A stretch of 51,173 nt of DNA from Clostridia bacterium (GCA_017623255.1 JAGAPL010000012.1:1-51173), one strand, 5' to 3'; shown: positions 35,190 to 43,375, counted from the stretch's first letter. Translations and numbers: made by a program. Notes: generated by a model from the letters alone, not told the origin.

Positions 35190-36380
35190 TTATACGATCA
35201 TACCAAGCTCGCGATGAAGCATTTCATCGGCCGTTTTAAGCACGTTTTTAGCGTCTCCGCCGTTTTTGAGTACTTCGTACAGCTCCATTGTCAAAAGCGT
35301 AATTTTATGGTCTTTTTCAAGCCCGGTGAGGCCAACAAGCGCATCAATCTCTGCGCCGCTTTCTATTCCATTTTCTTTTACATAGCAAGCAAGAGCTGCC
35401 GCTGCACCTGCGCAAATATATACAGGAACACTTCCCTGTTCTATAACACTGAGAGCCGCTCCTGTGAGTCTGTCGGAATTAGCAAGCTTTCTGGGAATAT
35501 CCGCTCCCACTCTCTGGCAAGTATCACCAAGAGCTTTATTAGTAAATCTGCGGAGAAGATCTGAAGAATGGTTAAGAAGAGGCTTGATGGGCGTTCCGTA
35601 TTTCGTAGAAAGCGCTTCGCAGGATTCAAGCATAGCATTGTGAACGAGAAGACGAACATCATCGTTGTCTATACTTTGATAAATATACTCACAGCCCTTA
35701 AGCTTACCAAAATATGCGCATACTGCATGGCCCATATTATGAATATAAAGCTTTCTTTCAATATAATAGTGGAAAGGAGTGAACGGAACTATATTCTTGA
35801 TTTCAGGAACTTCACCCTTAAATGCAGCTTTATCAACAGGAAGAACACCGTATTCCTCAACAGCTATCTTAAGAGGATTTTCCTCGTTACCCGTTTTCTT
35901 AGGCACGGGAACCATTCTGCCTACAGAAGTTTCCACAAGACCAACCTGCTCAACTTCATTTTCATCAAGAACCTCAGACAAGAGACCGTGTATATACTCA
36001 TCTGCGTCCATTAAGTTTTCACAAATAAGCAGATTAAGAGGTTTTCTGCCCTCAGCAACACGCGCCTTCACGCCTGCAGAAAGGTTAGGAATAATATATT
36101 TAATGGCATTAGCGCCTACGCATGTTGCGGCAATATCAGCCTCAAGAATGGCTTTTACAGCAGCCTCACGGTCATTTCCGTTTACCGCGCAAACATTCTT
36201 TATCATTATCACTTTTTCTTCTTCACCCACGATATGAAGTGGATACTCTCTATCCTGATTCATTCGTTCAACAACAACAGGTGAAACGTCAATAAAAGTC
36301 ACATCAAGACCTGCCTGAGAAAAAAGCGCTCCGATAAAGCCACGGCCTATGTTGCCTGCTCCAAATATTACACCTTTCAT
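35190..36380 (-). CDS. mtlD: Mannitol-1-phosphate 5-dehydrogenase
   Basis: Oxidises mannitol 1-phosphate to fructose 6-phosphate with NAD+ in the cytoplasm. The start is ATG 36378-36380, 7 nt after GGAG; an ATG four codons upstream overlaps that ribosome site and is less likely. The 396-residue product begins MKGVIFGAGNIGRGFIG, the classic MtlD Rossmann start, and has the family blocks GLVETSVGRMVP, KLYIHNMGHA and RVGADIPRKL. Length matches the family (about 380-400). No mannitol PTS genes (mtlA, mtlF) lie beside it, so substrate uptake must be encoded elsewhere. It has its own promoter (36431-36459) and converges on the DUF4349 gene. Confidence 0.95.
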   Translation of the reverse strand: MKGVIFGAGNIGRGFIGALFSQAGLDVTFIDVSPVVVERMNQDREYPLHIVGEEEKVIMIKNVCAVNGNDREAAVKAILEADIAATCVGANAIKYIIPNLSAGVKARVAEGRKPLNLLICENLMDADEYIHGLLSEVLDENEVEQVGLVETSVGRMVPVPKKTGNEENPLKIAVEEYGVLPVDKAAFKGEVPEIKNIVPFTPFHYYIERKLYIHNMGHAVCAYFGKLKGCEYIYQSIDNDDVRLLVHNAMLESCEALSTKYGTPIKPLLNHSSDLLRRFTNKALGDTCQRVGADIPRKLANSDRLTGAALSVIEQGSVPVYICAGAAAALACYVKENGIESGAEIDALVGLTGLEKDHKITLLTMELYEVLKNGGDAKNVLKTADEMLHRELGMIV

Positions 36381-36430
36381 ATATAGCTCCATTCCGCCTT
36401 TTCGGCATTTTTATTCATTATACTGCCTAT

Positions 36431-36459
36431 ATTTTACCAAAAGTATCACTCACGGTCAA
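36431..36459 (-). promoter_or_regulatory. Candidate promoter of mtlD
   Basis: TTGACC (36454-36459) and TAAAAT (36431-36436) on the minus strand, 17 nt apart, about 50 nt before the mtlD start. No clear operator repeat was seen. Confidence 0.6.
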
Positions 36460-36532
36460 TTCTTTTTGAAATTTTTCTTTATTTATTGCGCAAAATATGC
36501 TAATATAGAATCAGCAAAGGAAGGTGACCTAT

Positions 36533-37078
36533 GTGTATTGGGAAGAATTAGAGCAGCAATGCATCAACTGCCGCAAATGCGCTATCGGAAATAAGCGCAC
36601 CAACTGCGTTTTCGGTTGCGGAAACAAAAACGCCGATATTATGTTTATAGGCGAAGCGCCCGGACAATCCGAGGATGCCGAAGGAATACCTTTCGTGGGA
36701 CTGGCAGGAAAGCATCTTGACAAGTTTCTATGCGCCGTCGGCATTAACCGAGAAGACGTATACATAGCCAACATTCTGAAATGTCGACCCGACAACAACA
36801 GAGATCCCCTACCTGAAGAACAAGAAAACTGCATAAACTATCTCCGCGAGCAAGTCAAGCTTGTGCGCCCAAAACTGATAGTTTGCCTGGGAAGAATTTC
36901 CGCAATGAAGCTCATCAAGCCTGATTTCAAGATCACAAAAGAGCATGGAATATTCTTCAAAAAAGGGGCTTTTACCATAACTGCCGTCTATCACCCGGCC
37001 GCTTTATTAAGAGACCCTTCAAAAAACCAAGATATGTACACTGATATGAAAAAAATCGCTGAATTTATAAAAGCATAA
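36533..37078 (+). CDS. Uracil-DNA glycosylase, family 4 (iron-sulfur)
   Basis: Removes uracil from DNA in base-excision repair. I place the start at GTG 36533, 8 nt after GGAAGG; a GTG three codons upstream overlaps that ribosome site. The roughly 181-residue product begins with WEEL and then C-x2-C-x2-C, followed by the family-4 motif 1 GEAPGQSED, the segment NILKCRPDNNRDP with a further cysteine, a later cysteine in EENC, and motif 2 HPAALLRDP. The spaced cysteines are those that hold the 4Fe-4S cluster in this family. The gene is divergent from mtlD and converges on the CBM9-type surface protein gene through a shared terminator. Confidence 0.93.
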   Translation: MYWEELEQQCINCRKCAIGNKRTNCVFGCGNKNADIMFIGEAPGQSEDAEGIPFVGLAGKHLDKFLCAVGINREDVYIANILKCRPDNNRDPLPEEQENCINYLREQVKLVRPKLIVCLGRISAMKLIKPDFKITKEHGIFFKKGAFTITAVYHPAALLRDPSKNQDMYTDMKKIAEFIKA

Positions 37079-37083
37079 AAAAA

Positions 37084-37109
37084 GCTTGAGCTTTCGCTCA
37101 AGCCTTTTT
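37084..37109. terminator. Bidirectional terminator after the uracil-DNA glycosylase gene
   Basis: Stem arms 37084-37091 and 37096-37103 with loop tttc, T-rich on the plus side and a run of seven A before it, giving seven T for the minus strand. It serves both converging genes. Confidence 0.9.
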
Positions 37110-37126
37110 ATTATTAAGTTTTACAA

Positions 37127-39568
37127 TCAGAAGCTTCTCTTCTTCTTGGAAACAACTACTGCGCAACCAGCAAGCATTACTGCTGCGATTACTGCAACGT
37201 AGATTACGTTGTCACCAGTGGGAGCAGATGCCCATTCATAAGAGTCATCAACCTTAAGGCCACCACTCTCAACATTAGCAAGATCGTCCTTTGTTGCACC
37301 ATTCTTACCCTTGATAACAAGAGCAAAGAGGTCTGCACCTGTAGCAGCAGCCTTAACCTTAGCAATGTTTACGATTGTAAGTGTGTACTTACCATCTTCT
37401 GTCTTTTCAAGCTTATAGTCGCTTTCTTCAAGACCTTCAATGCCTACGATTTCGAACTTTTCAGGATCAAGTGTGAATGTGTAGGAAAGTTTTGTTGCAG
37501 TCTTATACTCAGCCTTTGCCTTAAAAGAAATTCTGAACATACCGTCATCAGATTCAACGATTTGATCCTTATCTACCTCAATATTGCTACCACCCTGCTC
37601 AATTACAGGATCATTGCTTACGTTACCGCCGTTGCCTGTGCCTGTTGCGTTATCAACGTTTGTAGAATCCTTATGAACATAGTCATAGAAGTTGTAGATC
37701 TTAACGTTGTCCATCTTCATCTGTGTGTTGATGAACCACCAGCACATAAGACAACCGTCTTCAAGGTTCTTTTCGTTAGAATAGAAGAAATATCTGTTGT
37801 TGATATTGAAGATTACTTCGTCATTGATGAGAAGACGAACTGTACATGTATCGTTATCATACTGGAACTTCCAGTTATACCACTGACCCTGCTGGAGATC
37901 ATATGTCTTGCTCTGTGCAATAACATCTGTGGGATCAGAGAAGGATCTAACAACGAACTTCTTATCTGCGAAGGAATATCCGCAGTAGTAGTCAGCAGAA
38001 GCACCGCCGAAGAGGTTACCAAGCTCAGAAACTCTTCCTTCCTGAACAACTTCGAGTCCTGTGTACATTACGTCGAACTCCATTGTGTAGGAGAGAGGAT
38101 ATGTCCAAGCTTCACCGTCGCCTGCGCCTGCAGAAGACTCGTGAATAATTGTTGTATCAATATAGAACTGGTCGATGGGGTCAACACCTGCTGTGTGAAC
38201 CTTACCGTCATCATCTGTGTGTGTTTCAACTACTCTGTCATATTCGAGAACGTTACCGTGGTCGCCTCCAACATCCTTGATAGAACCGTTGTAGAGATCT
38301 GCGGAACCCCAGTATCCCTGGTGAGTTGCATCGTCATATGTAAGAGTTGTAAGTGCGCTTGCATCCTTGATAGGATTAGCACGATCAAGGTCATTGCCAA
38401 GGTAGTCATAGTATACGTTGTCATAAACCTTGTTTGCAACGGAAGCATTGAGCTTGGAAGCGTCGTATGTAGCATACTGACCCTGCTGAACCTTATCAGC
38501 AACAAGTCTTACTTCGTTAGAACCTGCACATGTCTGAGGAGCGATCTCTGTCTGAACAGATGTGATACCGGAACCCCAGGAAATGAAGGAATTGTAAGCG
38601 TTGCCGCTCTTTGCTGCGTTAAGAATTGCGAGAGATACACCAAATGTCTGTCCAATACCACCCTTTTCGTTACCGGGGTTGTAGTTGGGTCTGCCGGGCT
38701 TACCGGTAGGACGGGAATACTCAGAATAATCAAGTGTGTAAGGTGCCTTTTCAGCATCTGTGAGAGTTGCGTAGTTGGGAACAAGATAGTTCTCATACAC
38801 ATACTTCCAAGGAATAGCAATTTCATATGTTGTGTAACCTGCAGCTGCATCCTCATGATATCCGAGAGGATTATCAGAGAGCTGTTCGGAAGGAGCTACA
38901 GCAACTTTTACTTCGCCAAATACAGGCTTGGAATATGCTGTGAGACCCTTATCGTTTGTGGATTCATAGCATTCTACGAAGCCACCTGCGATTTGAACAT
39001 AACCAACAAGGAAATCGGGAACCTTTGTTACATCGGACCAAGGTGTACCGATGTTAGGATCGTATGCTTCGCCGCCTGTTGCGCCGTTTGCACCTGCTGT
39101 GTCAACTCTGAACTGGAGAGTGTCACCGTTCCATGTTTCGCCCTTACCATGCTTAAGGGAGTGACCGTCACGGTCTCTTACGAGAGCAGCTACATAGAAG
39201 TAGTTTTCGTCCCAACGGAACCATACCATTGCTTCCATAGGGAAAAGAGAACCAGCATCATCTGCACCCTTCCAATAGAAGAAAGAGTTATAGTAAGAAG
39301 CGCCTTCACTCTTAGTACCAAGGTCTTCACTATACATCTCTATTGAGCACTTACCCCATTCAGCCTCAGTTACATAACCGTCGATTGAAGGAGCATTTTC
39401 AAAATAAAGAGCGTCAACATAGTCAATTCCGGAGCCGTCTTCAGCGCCGTGCCATGTGGAATTACCTGTGCCGGCCCAAGTTGCATTTGCACTTGCTGTG
39501 ATTGTCATAGCGGAGAGAGCTGTGAGAACCATAGCAACAGCCATAATGAGAGAAATAATCTTTCTCAT
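37127..39568 (-). CDS. CBM9-like/LamG-like/cohesin-like cell-surface protein
   Basis: The start is ATG 39566-39568 with GGAGG 10 nt upstream, not the earlier ATG at 39616; this gives about 813 residues. Signal peptide 1-28 (ends ASA-NA). Residues about 38-265 resemble a CBM9/DOMON-type carbohydrate-binding domain (SIDGYVTEAEW, MVWFRWDENYFYVAALVRD, WNGDTLQFRVD). Residues about 466-630 resemble a LamG-like jelly roll (GQWYNWKFQYD, INDEVIFNINN). Residues about 669-759 look like a cohesin-type beta sandwich (MFRISFKAKAE, FTLDPEKFEIVGIEG). The end has APTGD, a hydrophobic stretch and KKKRSF, a degenerate sortase-type or simple membrane anchor. It probably binds glycans at the cell surface and could hold dockerin proteins such as the giant protein. 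A consensus promoter suggests strong expression. Confidence 0.87.
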   Translation of the reverse strand: MRKIISLIMAVAMVLTALSAMTITASANATWAGTGNSTWHGAEDGSGIDYVDALYFENAPSIDGYVTEAEWGKCSIEMYSEDLGTKSEGASYYNSFFYWKGADDAGSLFPMEAMVWFRWDENYFYVAALVRDRDGHSLKHGKGETWNGDTLQFRVDTAGANGATGGEAYDPNIGTPWSDVTKVPDFLVGYVQIAGGFVECYESTNDKGLTAYSKPVFGEVKVAVAPSEQLSDNPLGYHEDAAAGYTTYEIAIPWKYVYENYLVPNYATLTDAEKAPYTLDYSEYSRPTGKPGRPNYNPGNEKGGIGQTFGVSLAILNAAKSGNAYNSFISWGSGITSVQTEIAPQTCAGSNEVRLVADKVQQGQYATYDASKLNASVANKVYDNVYYDYLGNDLDRANPIKDASALTTLTYDDATHQGYWGSADLYNGSIKDVGGDHGNVLEYDRVVETHTDDDGKVHTAGVDPIDQFYIDTTIIHESSAGAGDGEAWTYPLSYTMEFDVMYTGLEVVQEGRVSELGNLFGGASADYYCGYSFADKKFVVRSFSDPTDVIAQSKTYDLQQGQWYNWKFQYDNDTCTVRLLINDEVIFNINNRYFFYSNEKNLEDGCLMCWWFINTQMKMDNVKIYNFYDYVHKDSTNVDNATGTGNGGNVSNDPVIEQGGSNIEVDKDQIVESDDGMFRISFKAKAEYKTATKLSYTFTLDPEKFEIVGIEGLEESDYKLEKTEDGKYTLTIVNIAKVKAAATGADLFALVIKGKNGATKDDLANVESGGLKVDDSYEWASAPTGDNVIYVAVIAAVMLAGCAVVVSKKKRSF

Positions 39569-39638
39569 TGCGTCAAAACCTCCATAATTTTTTAATTTAG
39601 TACTACATTTAGACATAGTACTATTAGTTTACAAAGTA

Positions 39639-39667
39639 ATTATATCTGCAAGTTTGTGGTTTGTCAA
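39639..39667 (-). promoter_or_regulatory. Consensus sigma-A promoter of the CBM9-type surface protein gene
   Basis: Perfect TTGACA (39662-39667) and TATAAT (39639-39644) on the minus strand, 17 nt apart, about 70 nt before the ATG. This is one of the two perfect -35/-10 pairs found in the window. Confidence 0.85.
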
Positions 39668-39694
39668 GTGTATTTATACAAACTTAGAAAAATT

Positions 39695-39904
39695 TCACTC
39701 TTCATCAACAGGACCTACGAGAGGTGTGCCGCAAGCAGGGCATACGATCTTCTCAGGATCCATCTCTTCATCAAAGCAAATAGTGTCACCGCAATTGGAG
39801 CAGAGAGCGCAGCGCATATTATCGCAATCTTCTTCGTAATCGCAGCCGCCGCAGCCTTCACAATCGCCGTCACAATCAAAAAGATCGTCATCTTCGTCGC
39901 AATC
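39695..39904 (-). pseudogene. In-frame downstream half (zinc ribbon) of the CD1247-like gene
   Basis: After the UGA at 39905-39907 the same frame stays open for 69 codons to TGA 39695-39697. It encodes the part expected in the full-length family: a Cys/Asp-rich stretch (for example CDGDCEGCGGC), then C-x2-C-x2-C and CPACG, the paired ligands of a zinc ribbon. No ribosome site precedes an internal start. It is either lost in this strain, translated by reading through the UGA, or split by a sequencing error. Confidence 0.7.
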
Positions 39905-40144
39905 TCAATCACAATCATCCTCAAGATCATAAACGAATTCTTCAACCTCGCCCAGATCTTCATCAAGTTCCTCAGCGTAGTCCTGAAGCTGATCTACCGC
40001 CTCATCAAGCTCTTCAATTTCTTCTGCCATTTCTTCACAAAGCTTGATAAGTTCAGAAATAAGCTTGCCTTCAGCTTTTTCTGTATCAAGGTTCATTCCT
40101 TCTGCAAGACCGCGCAGATAAGCGCATTTTTCATTAAGTTTCAT
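39905..40144 (-). CDS. CD1247 N-terminal-domain-like protein, cut by in-frame UGA
   Basis: 79 residues from ATG 40142-40144 (AAAGGG upstream; an earlier GTG/ATG at 40189 lacks one). The protein begins with an AYLRGLAEGMNLD block and a helical acidic region (ISELIKLCEEMAEEIEELDEAV), which matches a family I know from Clostridia as CD1247-like: an N-terminal helical domain followed by a zinc ribbon. Here the frame stops at TGA within a Cys-Asp repeat (C-D-stop-D-C-D), where TGC or TGT would be expected, and the zinc-ribbon half continues in the same frame to 39695. Other genes here use TGA as a true stop. Function of the family is not known. It follows efp on the minus strand. Confidence 0.7.
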   Translation of the reverse strand: MKLNEKCAYLRGLAEGMNLDTEKAEGKLISELIKLCEEMAEEIEELDEAVDQLQDYAEELDEDLGEVEEFVYDLEDDCD

Positions 40145-40171
40145 TGTTTTTCCCTTTCTTCTTATAAAACC

Positions 40172-40205
40172 AAGATGGCTGCCACACAATTGCAGCAGCC
40201 GTCTT
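40172..40205 (-). terminator. Hairpin after efp, possible terminator or attenuator
   Basis: Arms 40172-40182 and 40195-40205 pair over 11 bp with one wobble and are followed on the minus strand by GGTTTT. The T-run is short, so partial readthrough into the CD1247-like gene is likely. Confidence 0.5.
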
Positions 40206-40219
40206 TTATTGTAACAAAA

Positions 40220-40777
40220 TTATGCTCTTTCGAGATATTCGCCTGTTCTTGTGTCAACACGAACTCTTTCACCCTGGTTGATGAAGAGAGGAACACGGAT
40301 AACCGCACCTGTCTCAAGAGTTGCGTTCTTTGTTGTACCTGTAGCTGTGTCGCCCTTAACACCGGGTTCAGCATCAATGATATCAAGCTCAACGAACATG
40401 GGAGGCTCAACGGAGAATACGTTGCCCTTATAGGACTTGATTGTGCAGATCATTTCTTCCTTAACGAACTTGAAGTTATCAGAAAGCTTGTCCTCATTGA
40501 GAGGGATCTGCTCAAAGGATTCCATATCCATGAAGTAGTAGAGCTCGCCATCGCTGTAAAGATACTGCATATCCTTACGGTCGATCCTTGCGTCCTCATA
40601 CTTATCTGTGGGGGAGAATGTTTTTTCAATTACAGAACCTGTAATAACGTTTCTCAGCTTTGTACGAACGAAAGCTGCACCCTTACCGGGCTTTACATGC
40701 TGGAATTCGATAACCTGCATTACCTGACCGTCCATGTCAAATGTAATACCGTTTTTGAAATCGCCTGCTACTACCAT
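40220..40777 (-). CDS. efp: Elongation factor P
   Basis: Binds ribosomes stalled at polyproline stretches and promotes peptide-bond formation. I place the start at ATG 40775-40777, giving 185 residues beginning [13 protein letters not shown], the family's normal start; the upstream TTG at 40798 would add seven residues that are not typical. The classic block [20 protein letters not shown] is present with Lys32 (GKGA) at the position that is modified in many bacteria, and the C-terminal domain ends [17 protein letters not shown]. No modification gene (epmA, epmB or earP) is adjacent. The neighbouring upstream M24 peptidase gene gives the same yqhT-efp order as in B. subtilis. It has its own promoter at 40842-40870. 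Confidence 0.97.
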   Translation of the reverse strand: MVVAGDFKNGITFDMDGQVMQVIEFQHVKPGKGAAFVRTKLRNVITGSVIEKTFSPTDKYEDARIDRKDMQYLYSDGELYYFMDMESFEQIPLNEDKLSDNFKFVKEEMICTIKSYKGNVFSVEPPMFVELDIIDAEPGVKGDTATGTTKNATLETGAVIRVPLFINQGERVRVDTRTGEYLERA

Positions 40778-40790
40778 AATAATATCACTT

Positions 40791-40811
40791 ATCTCCAAAA
40801 AATTCGGAGAT
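40791..40811 (-). promoter_or_regulatory. Small hairpin covering the efp ribosome site
   Basis: ATCTCC (40791-40796 on the plus strand) is the complement of GGAGAT (40806-40811). In the mRNA the GGAGAT nearest the efp start would pair with the ATCTCC upstream of it. The spacing from GGAG to ATG is also long (about 15 nt), so translation may depend on structure. This is a weak suggestion. Confidence 0.3.
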
Positions 40812-40841
40812 AGCTCCTTTCAATATAAATTACTAAGCTGT

Positions 40842-40870
40842 ATTGTACTATAATTCCCTGACTTTTTCAA
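40842..40870 (-). promoter_or_regulatory. Candidate promoter of efp
   Basis: TTGAAA (40865-40870) and TACAAT (40842-40847) on the minus strand with a 17-nt spacer. Confidence 0.6.
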
Positions 40871-40876
40871 GGGGGA

Positions 40877-40902
40877 TTGCACATTTTTTTAAAAAAGTGC
40901 AA
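40877..40902 (-). terminator. Weak hairpin after the M24 peptidase gene
   Basis: TTGCAC plus a T-run pairs with an A-run plus GTGCAA, with one bulged base. There is no T-run after the stem on the minus strand, so termination is doubtful. Confidence 0.3.
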
Positions 40903-40905
40903 AAT

Positions 40906-41970
40906 TTAAATCTCTATAAGATCTTTTTCCATATTTGTAAGGTTTTCGGCACCATTTTCTGTTATATAGACCATATCTTCGATTCGGCATCCGTACTTGC
41001 CAAACAGATAAATACCGGGTTCAACTGTTACTATATCTCCGGGCATCAGCACCTTATCTCCCGAAGAAGGACTCAGACCGGGCGTTTCATGCACCTCAAG
41101 ACCAACGCCATGACCAAGAGAATGGCCGAAAGCACCTTTATACCCAGCGCCTTCAATAATATCGCGGGCTATCTTATCCATTTTGAAGCACGACTCGCCG
41201 GGGCCTACAGCATCCAGCGCTGCAAGCTGAGCGCTAAGCACCGTATTATAAAGATGTTTCATGGCATCATCAGCTTTCCCGACACACACCGTTCTCGTCA
41301 TATCAGAGCGATATCCCTTATAAACCGCGCCAAAATCAAAGGTGAGAAAACCTTTTTCTATTTTCACATTACGGGGCACTCCGTGAGGAGATGATGAATT
41401 ACCTCCCGAAACTGCAATGGTGTCAAAAGCAACACCCTCGCTGCCGTTTTTTCTCATTATGTACTCAAGCTCTGCTGCCAGATCTGTTTCCGTTCTGTCA
41501 TATGTGATCTTAGGGAGCAGCTCTCTGAACGAAACCTCCGCAATGCGCTGCGCTTTTATAATATTGTCCGCTTCTTCTCTTGTTTTTGTTCTGCGCATAA
41601 ATTCAAACACATCACCCGCAGGAACAAATTCAACATCAGGAAGAGATTTTTTGAGTCCGTCAAGAATTCTGCAGGTTACAAAATTATCTTCATATCCAAC
41701 TCTTTTATATACGCCCGATATGCAAGCCTTTACATTGCAGTTGCGATCGAGCATCATAACCTCAAAATCTTCACGGTCTATTTCGTTTTTCGCAGCTTCG
41801 TAATAACGGAAATCTTCAAGGGCAACTGCAGAATACTGACCTATAACAAGAGCTCCGTCAGGATTATCAAAACCGCACATATAGCGATGATTCACACTTC
41901 CTGTTATCCAGATGGCATCAAGCTCCCTCTCCGCCATTATTTTTCTTAAATTTTCAAGTCTGATGCTCAT
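40906..41970 (-). CDS. M24 family Xaa-Pro dipeptidase/aminopeptidase (YqhT-like)
   Basis: Metallopeptidase that splits Xaa-Pro bonds in short peptides in the cytoplasm. 354 residues, the usual length. A creatinase-type N-terminal domain (about 1-125) is followed by the pita-bread domain with the metal ligands: Asp in TFDFGAVYKG, Asp in YRSDMTRT, His in FGHSLGHGVGLEVHE, Glu in TVEPGIY and Glu in CRIEDM. ATG 41968-41970 overlaps the stop of yqeG by 4 nt, so the two are translationally coupled. Followed by efp, it matches the yqhT-efp neighbourhood of Firmicutes. Whether it acts on di- or longer peptides cannot be told. Confidence 0.94.
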   Translation of the reverse strand: MSIRLENLRKIMAERELDAIWITGSVNHRYMCGFDNPDGALVIGQYSAVALEDFRYYEAAKNEIDREDFEVMMLDRNCNVKACISGVYKRVGYEDNFVTCRILDGLKKSLPDVEFVPAGDVFEFMRRTKTREEADNIIKAQRIAEVSFRELLPKITYDRTETDLAAELEYIMRKNGSEGVAFDTIAVSGGNSSSPHGVPRNVKIEKGFLTFDFGAVYKGYRSDMTRTVCVGKADDAMKHLYNTVLSAQLAALDAVGPGESCFKMDKIARDIIEGAGYKGAFGHSLGHGVGLEVHETPGLSPSSGDKVLMPGDIVTVEPGIYLFGKYGCRIEDMVYITENGAENLTNMEKDLIEI

Positions 41971-42476
41971 TTTGAATTCAACCTCTTAAACTTAGCCACA
42001 TAAGGCTTTTCTATCAAACGTTTGGTTTTAAAAAACAAGGTGGTCTTATCCTTTATAGGCGGAACTATTATTGCTTTTATCCCAAATCTTTTTGCAGCAG
42101 CGCAATCCGTCAGGAGCTGATCTCCAAGAAGCACAGCTTCATTTTTGTCTATTCCTAGATCACGACATGCCGCCGCAAGATTTTTAACAAACGGCTTTCC
42201 CGACTTCGCATATGCTACAAAGCCAAGATTTTTATTGAACAGTTCAACCCTTTCCCAATCATTATTGGAAACAAATGAAATCGCTATTCCCGCGCTGTTC
42301 ATATTCTTGATCCATTTCAGCACTTCTTCAGTGGGTTCAGGATCGTCATATGTAACAAGAGTGTTATCTATATCACAAATAAGCGCCTTGCCTCCAAAAG
42401 ATTTGACCATCTCAGGAGTTACTTCATAAAAATGCTCGGGCATCACATCCGGCATCAACCATTTTTCAAGTATCAC
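41967..42476 (-). CDS. yqeG: YqeG family HAD IIIA-type phosphatase
   Basis: About 169 residues of the HAD superfamily. I choose GTG 42474-42476, 6 nt after AAGGAG; the GTG one codon earlier is only 3 nt away. Visible HAD motifs: ICDIDNTLVTYD (motif I, both Asp present), FVSNND (motif II, Ser/Asn), KSGKPF (motif III, Lys) and LLGDQLLTDCAAA (motif IV). The PDVMPEHFYEVTPE start is typical of YqeG. In Firmicutes the protein is linked to ribosome assembly and DNA-associated roles, but its substrate is not settled. First gene of a minus-strand operon with the M24 peptidase; its promoter at 42509-42537 lies back to back with that of rsmE. Confidence 0.93.
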   Translation of the reverse strand: MILEKWLMPDVMPEHFYEVTPEMVKSFGGKALICDIDNTLVTYDDPEPTEEVLKWIKNMNSAGIAISFVSNNDWERVELFNKNLGFVAYAKSGKPFVKNLAAACRDLGIDKNEAVLLGDQLLTDCAAAKRFGIKAIIVPPIKDKTTLFFKTKRLIEKPYVAKFKRLNSK

Positions 42477-42508
42477 CACATACTCCTTGACTTTTTATTT
42501 CTTGCATC

Positions 42509-42537
42509 AGTATATCACACAGAACCATATTTTTCAA
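42509..42537 (-). promoter_or_regulatory. Candidate promoter of yqeG operon
   Basis: TTGAAA (42532-42537) and TATACT (42509-42514) on the minus strand, 17 nt apart, about 33 nt before the start. Confidence 0.65.
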
Positions 42538-42552
42538 GACTTATCATTTCAA

Positions 42553-42581
42553 TTGACAAAACAGAAAATAATATATATAAT
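42553..42581 (+). promoter_or_regulatory. Consensus promoter of rsmE
   Basis: Perfect TTGACA (42553-42558) and TATAAT (42576-42581), 17 nt apart. The -35 lies 15 nt from the -35 of the divergent yqeG promoter, so the two may compete for polymerase. Confidence 0.8.
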
Positions 42582-42628
42582 TATATAGTTATATTGAAAG
42601 AAATTATCCAAGCGGAGGACTTTTTACC

Positions 42629-43375
42629 TTGCCCAGATTTTTTATTCCCAATTCCGCCGTGGGTGTGCGCGACGACGGAACAAAAACTGTTATGATTTGC
42701 GGCGAAGACGCCATGCACATTACAAAAAGCCTTAGGATGAAGCCCGGCGAAAAGCTGGATGTATGCGACATGGGGAGACGTGAATACTCATGTGTCATAA
42801 CCGAAATCGGCGAAGAGGTTTTTGCAGATGTTTTAAACGAAAAGAACTCCGACACAGAACCTCCGTATACGGCAGTTCTGTATCAGGCCCTTGTCAAAGG
42901 AGATAAGTTTGACACCGTTGTTCAAAAAGCTGTAGAATGCGGCGTTACAAAGATAGTTCCTTTTATAAGCGACAGATGTGTTGTGCGCCTCGACAAAAAA
43001 GGCGCCGCAAAAAAATCAGAGAGATGGCAGAGAATAGCGCTTGAAGCTGCAAAACAGTGCGGCAGAAGCATCATCCCCGAAATATGCCCTCTTATGACCT
43101 ACAAAGAAGCTATAGAAGCCGCATCAAAAGCAACCATCCCTCTATTCTGCTATGAAGCAGAAAAAGGAACTACTCTTCCCCAAGCCTTAAAAAATGCGCC
43201 GGAAGATTCCGAAATTTCTATTGTGATCGGCAGCGAAGGCGGTTTTTCCGTCAGCGAGGCAGAATACGCCGCAAATAATGGTATGAAATGCGTTGGCCTT
43301 GGCAAAAGAATACTCCGAACGGAAACTGCTTCTTCTTTTGTTCTTGCCTGCCTATGCTATGAACTTGAACTGTAA
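42629..43375 (+). CDS. rsmE: 16S rRNA (uracil-1498-N3)-methyltransferase
   Basis: Methylates U1498 of 16S rRNA using S-adenosylmethionine. 248 residues starting at TTG 42629, 10 nt after GGAGG (42614-42618); no ATG fits. The N-terminal PUA-like part contains HITKSLRMKPGEKLDVCD, and the SPOUT domain has QALVKGDKFD, QKAVECGVTKIVPF, ERWQRIALEAAKQCGR, IGSEGGFS and LGKRILRTETA, the knot that binds the cofactor. Length and motifs are fully typical. In many Firmicutes rsmE follows prmA; here prmA is not present upstream. The gene has a perfect promoter and is followed by a regulator gene with its own promoter. Confidence 0.96.
   Translation: MPRFFIPNSAVGVRDDGTKTVMICGEDAMHITKSLRMKPGEKLDVCDMGRREYSCVITEIGEEVFADVLNEKNSDTEPPYTAVLYQALVKGDKFDTVVQKAVECGVTKIVPFISDRCVVRLDKKGAAKKSERWQRIALEAAKQCGRSIIPEICPLMTYKEAIEAASKATIPLFCYEAEKGTTLPQALKNAPEDSEISIVIGSEGGFSVSEAEYAANNGMKCVGLGKRILRTETASSFVLACLCYELEL

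Noticed and set aside
37562-39346. Plus-strand 594-residue Cys/Val-rich frame
   Set aside because: Lies entirely opposite the CBM9-type gene, which has a signal peptide, domains, a ribosome site and a consensus promoter.
39905-39907. A firm selenocysteine call
   Set aside because: No sel genes in the window and no clear SECIS-like stem; mutation or sequencing error explains the UGA equally well.
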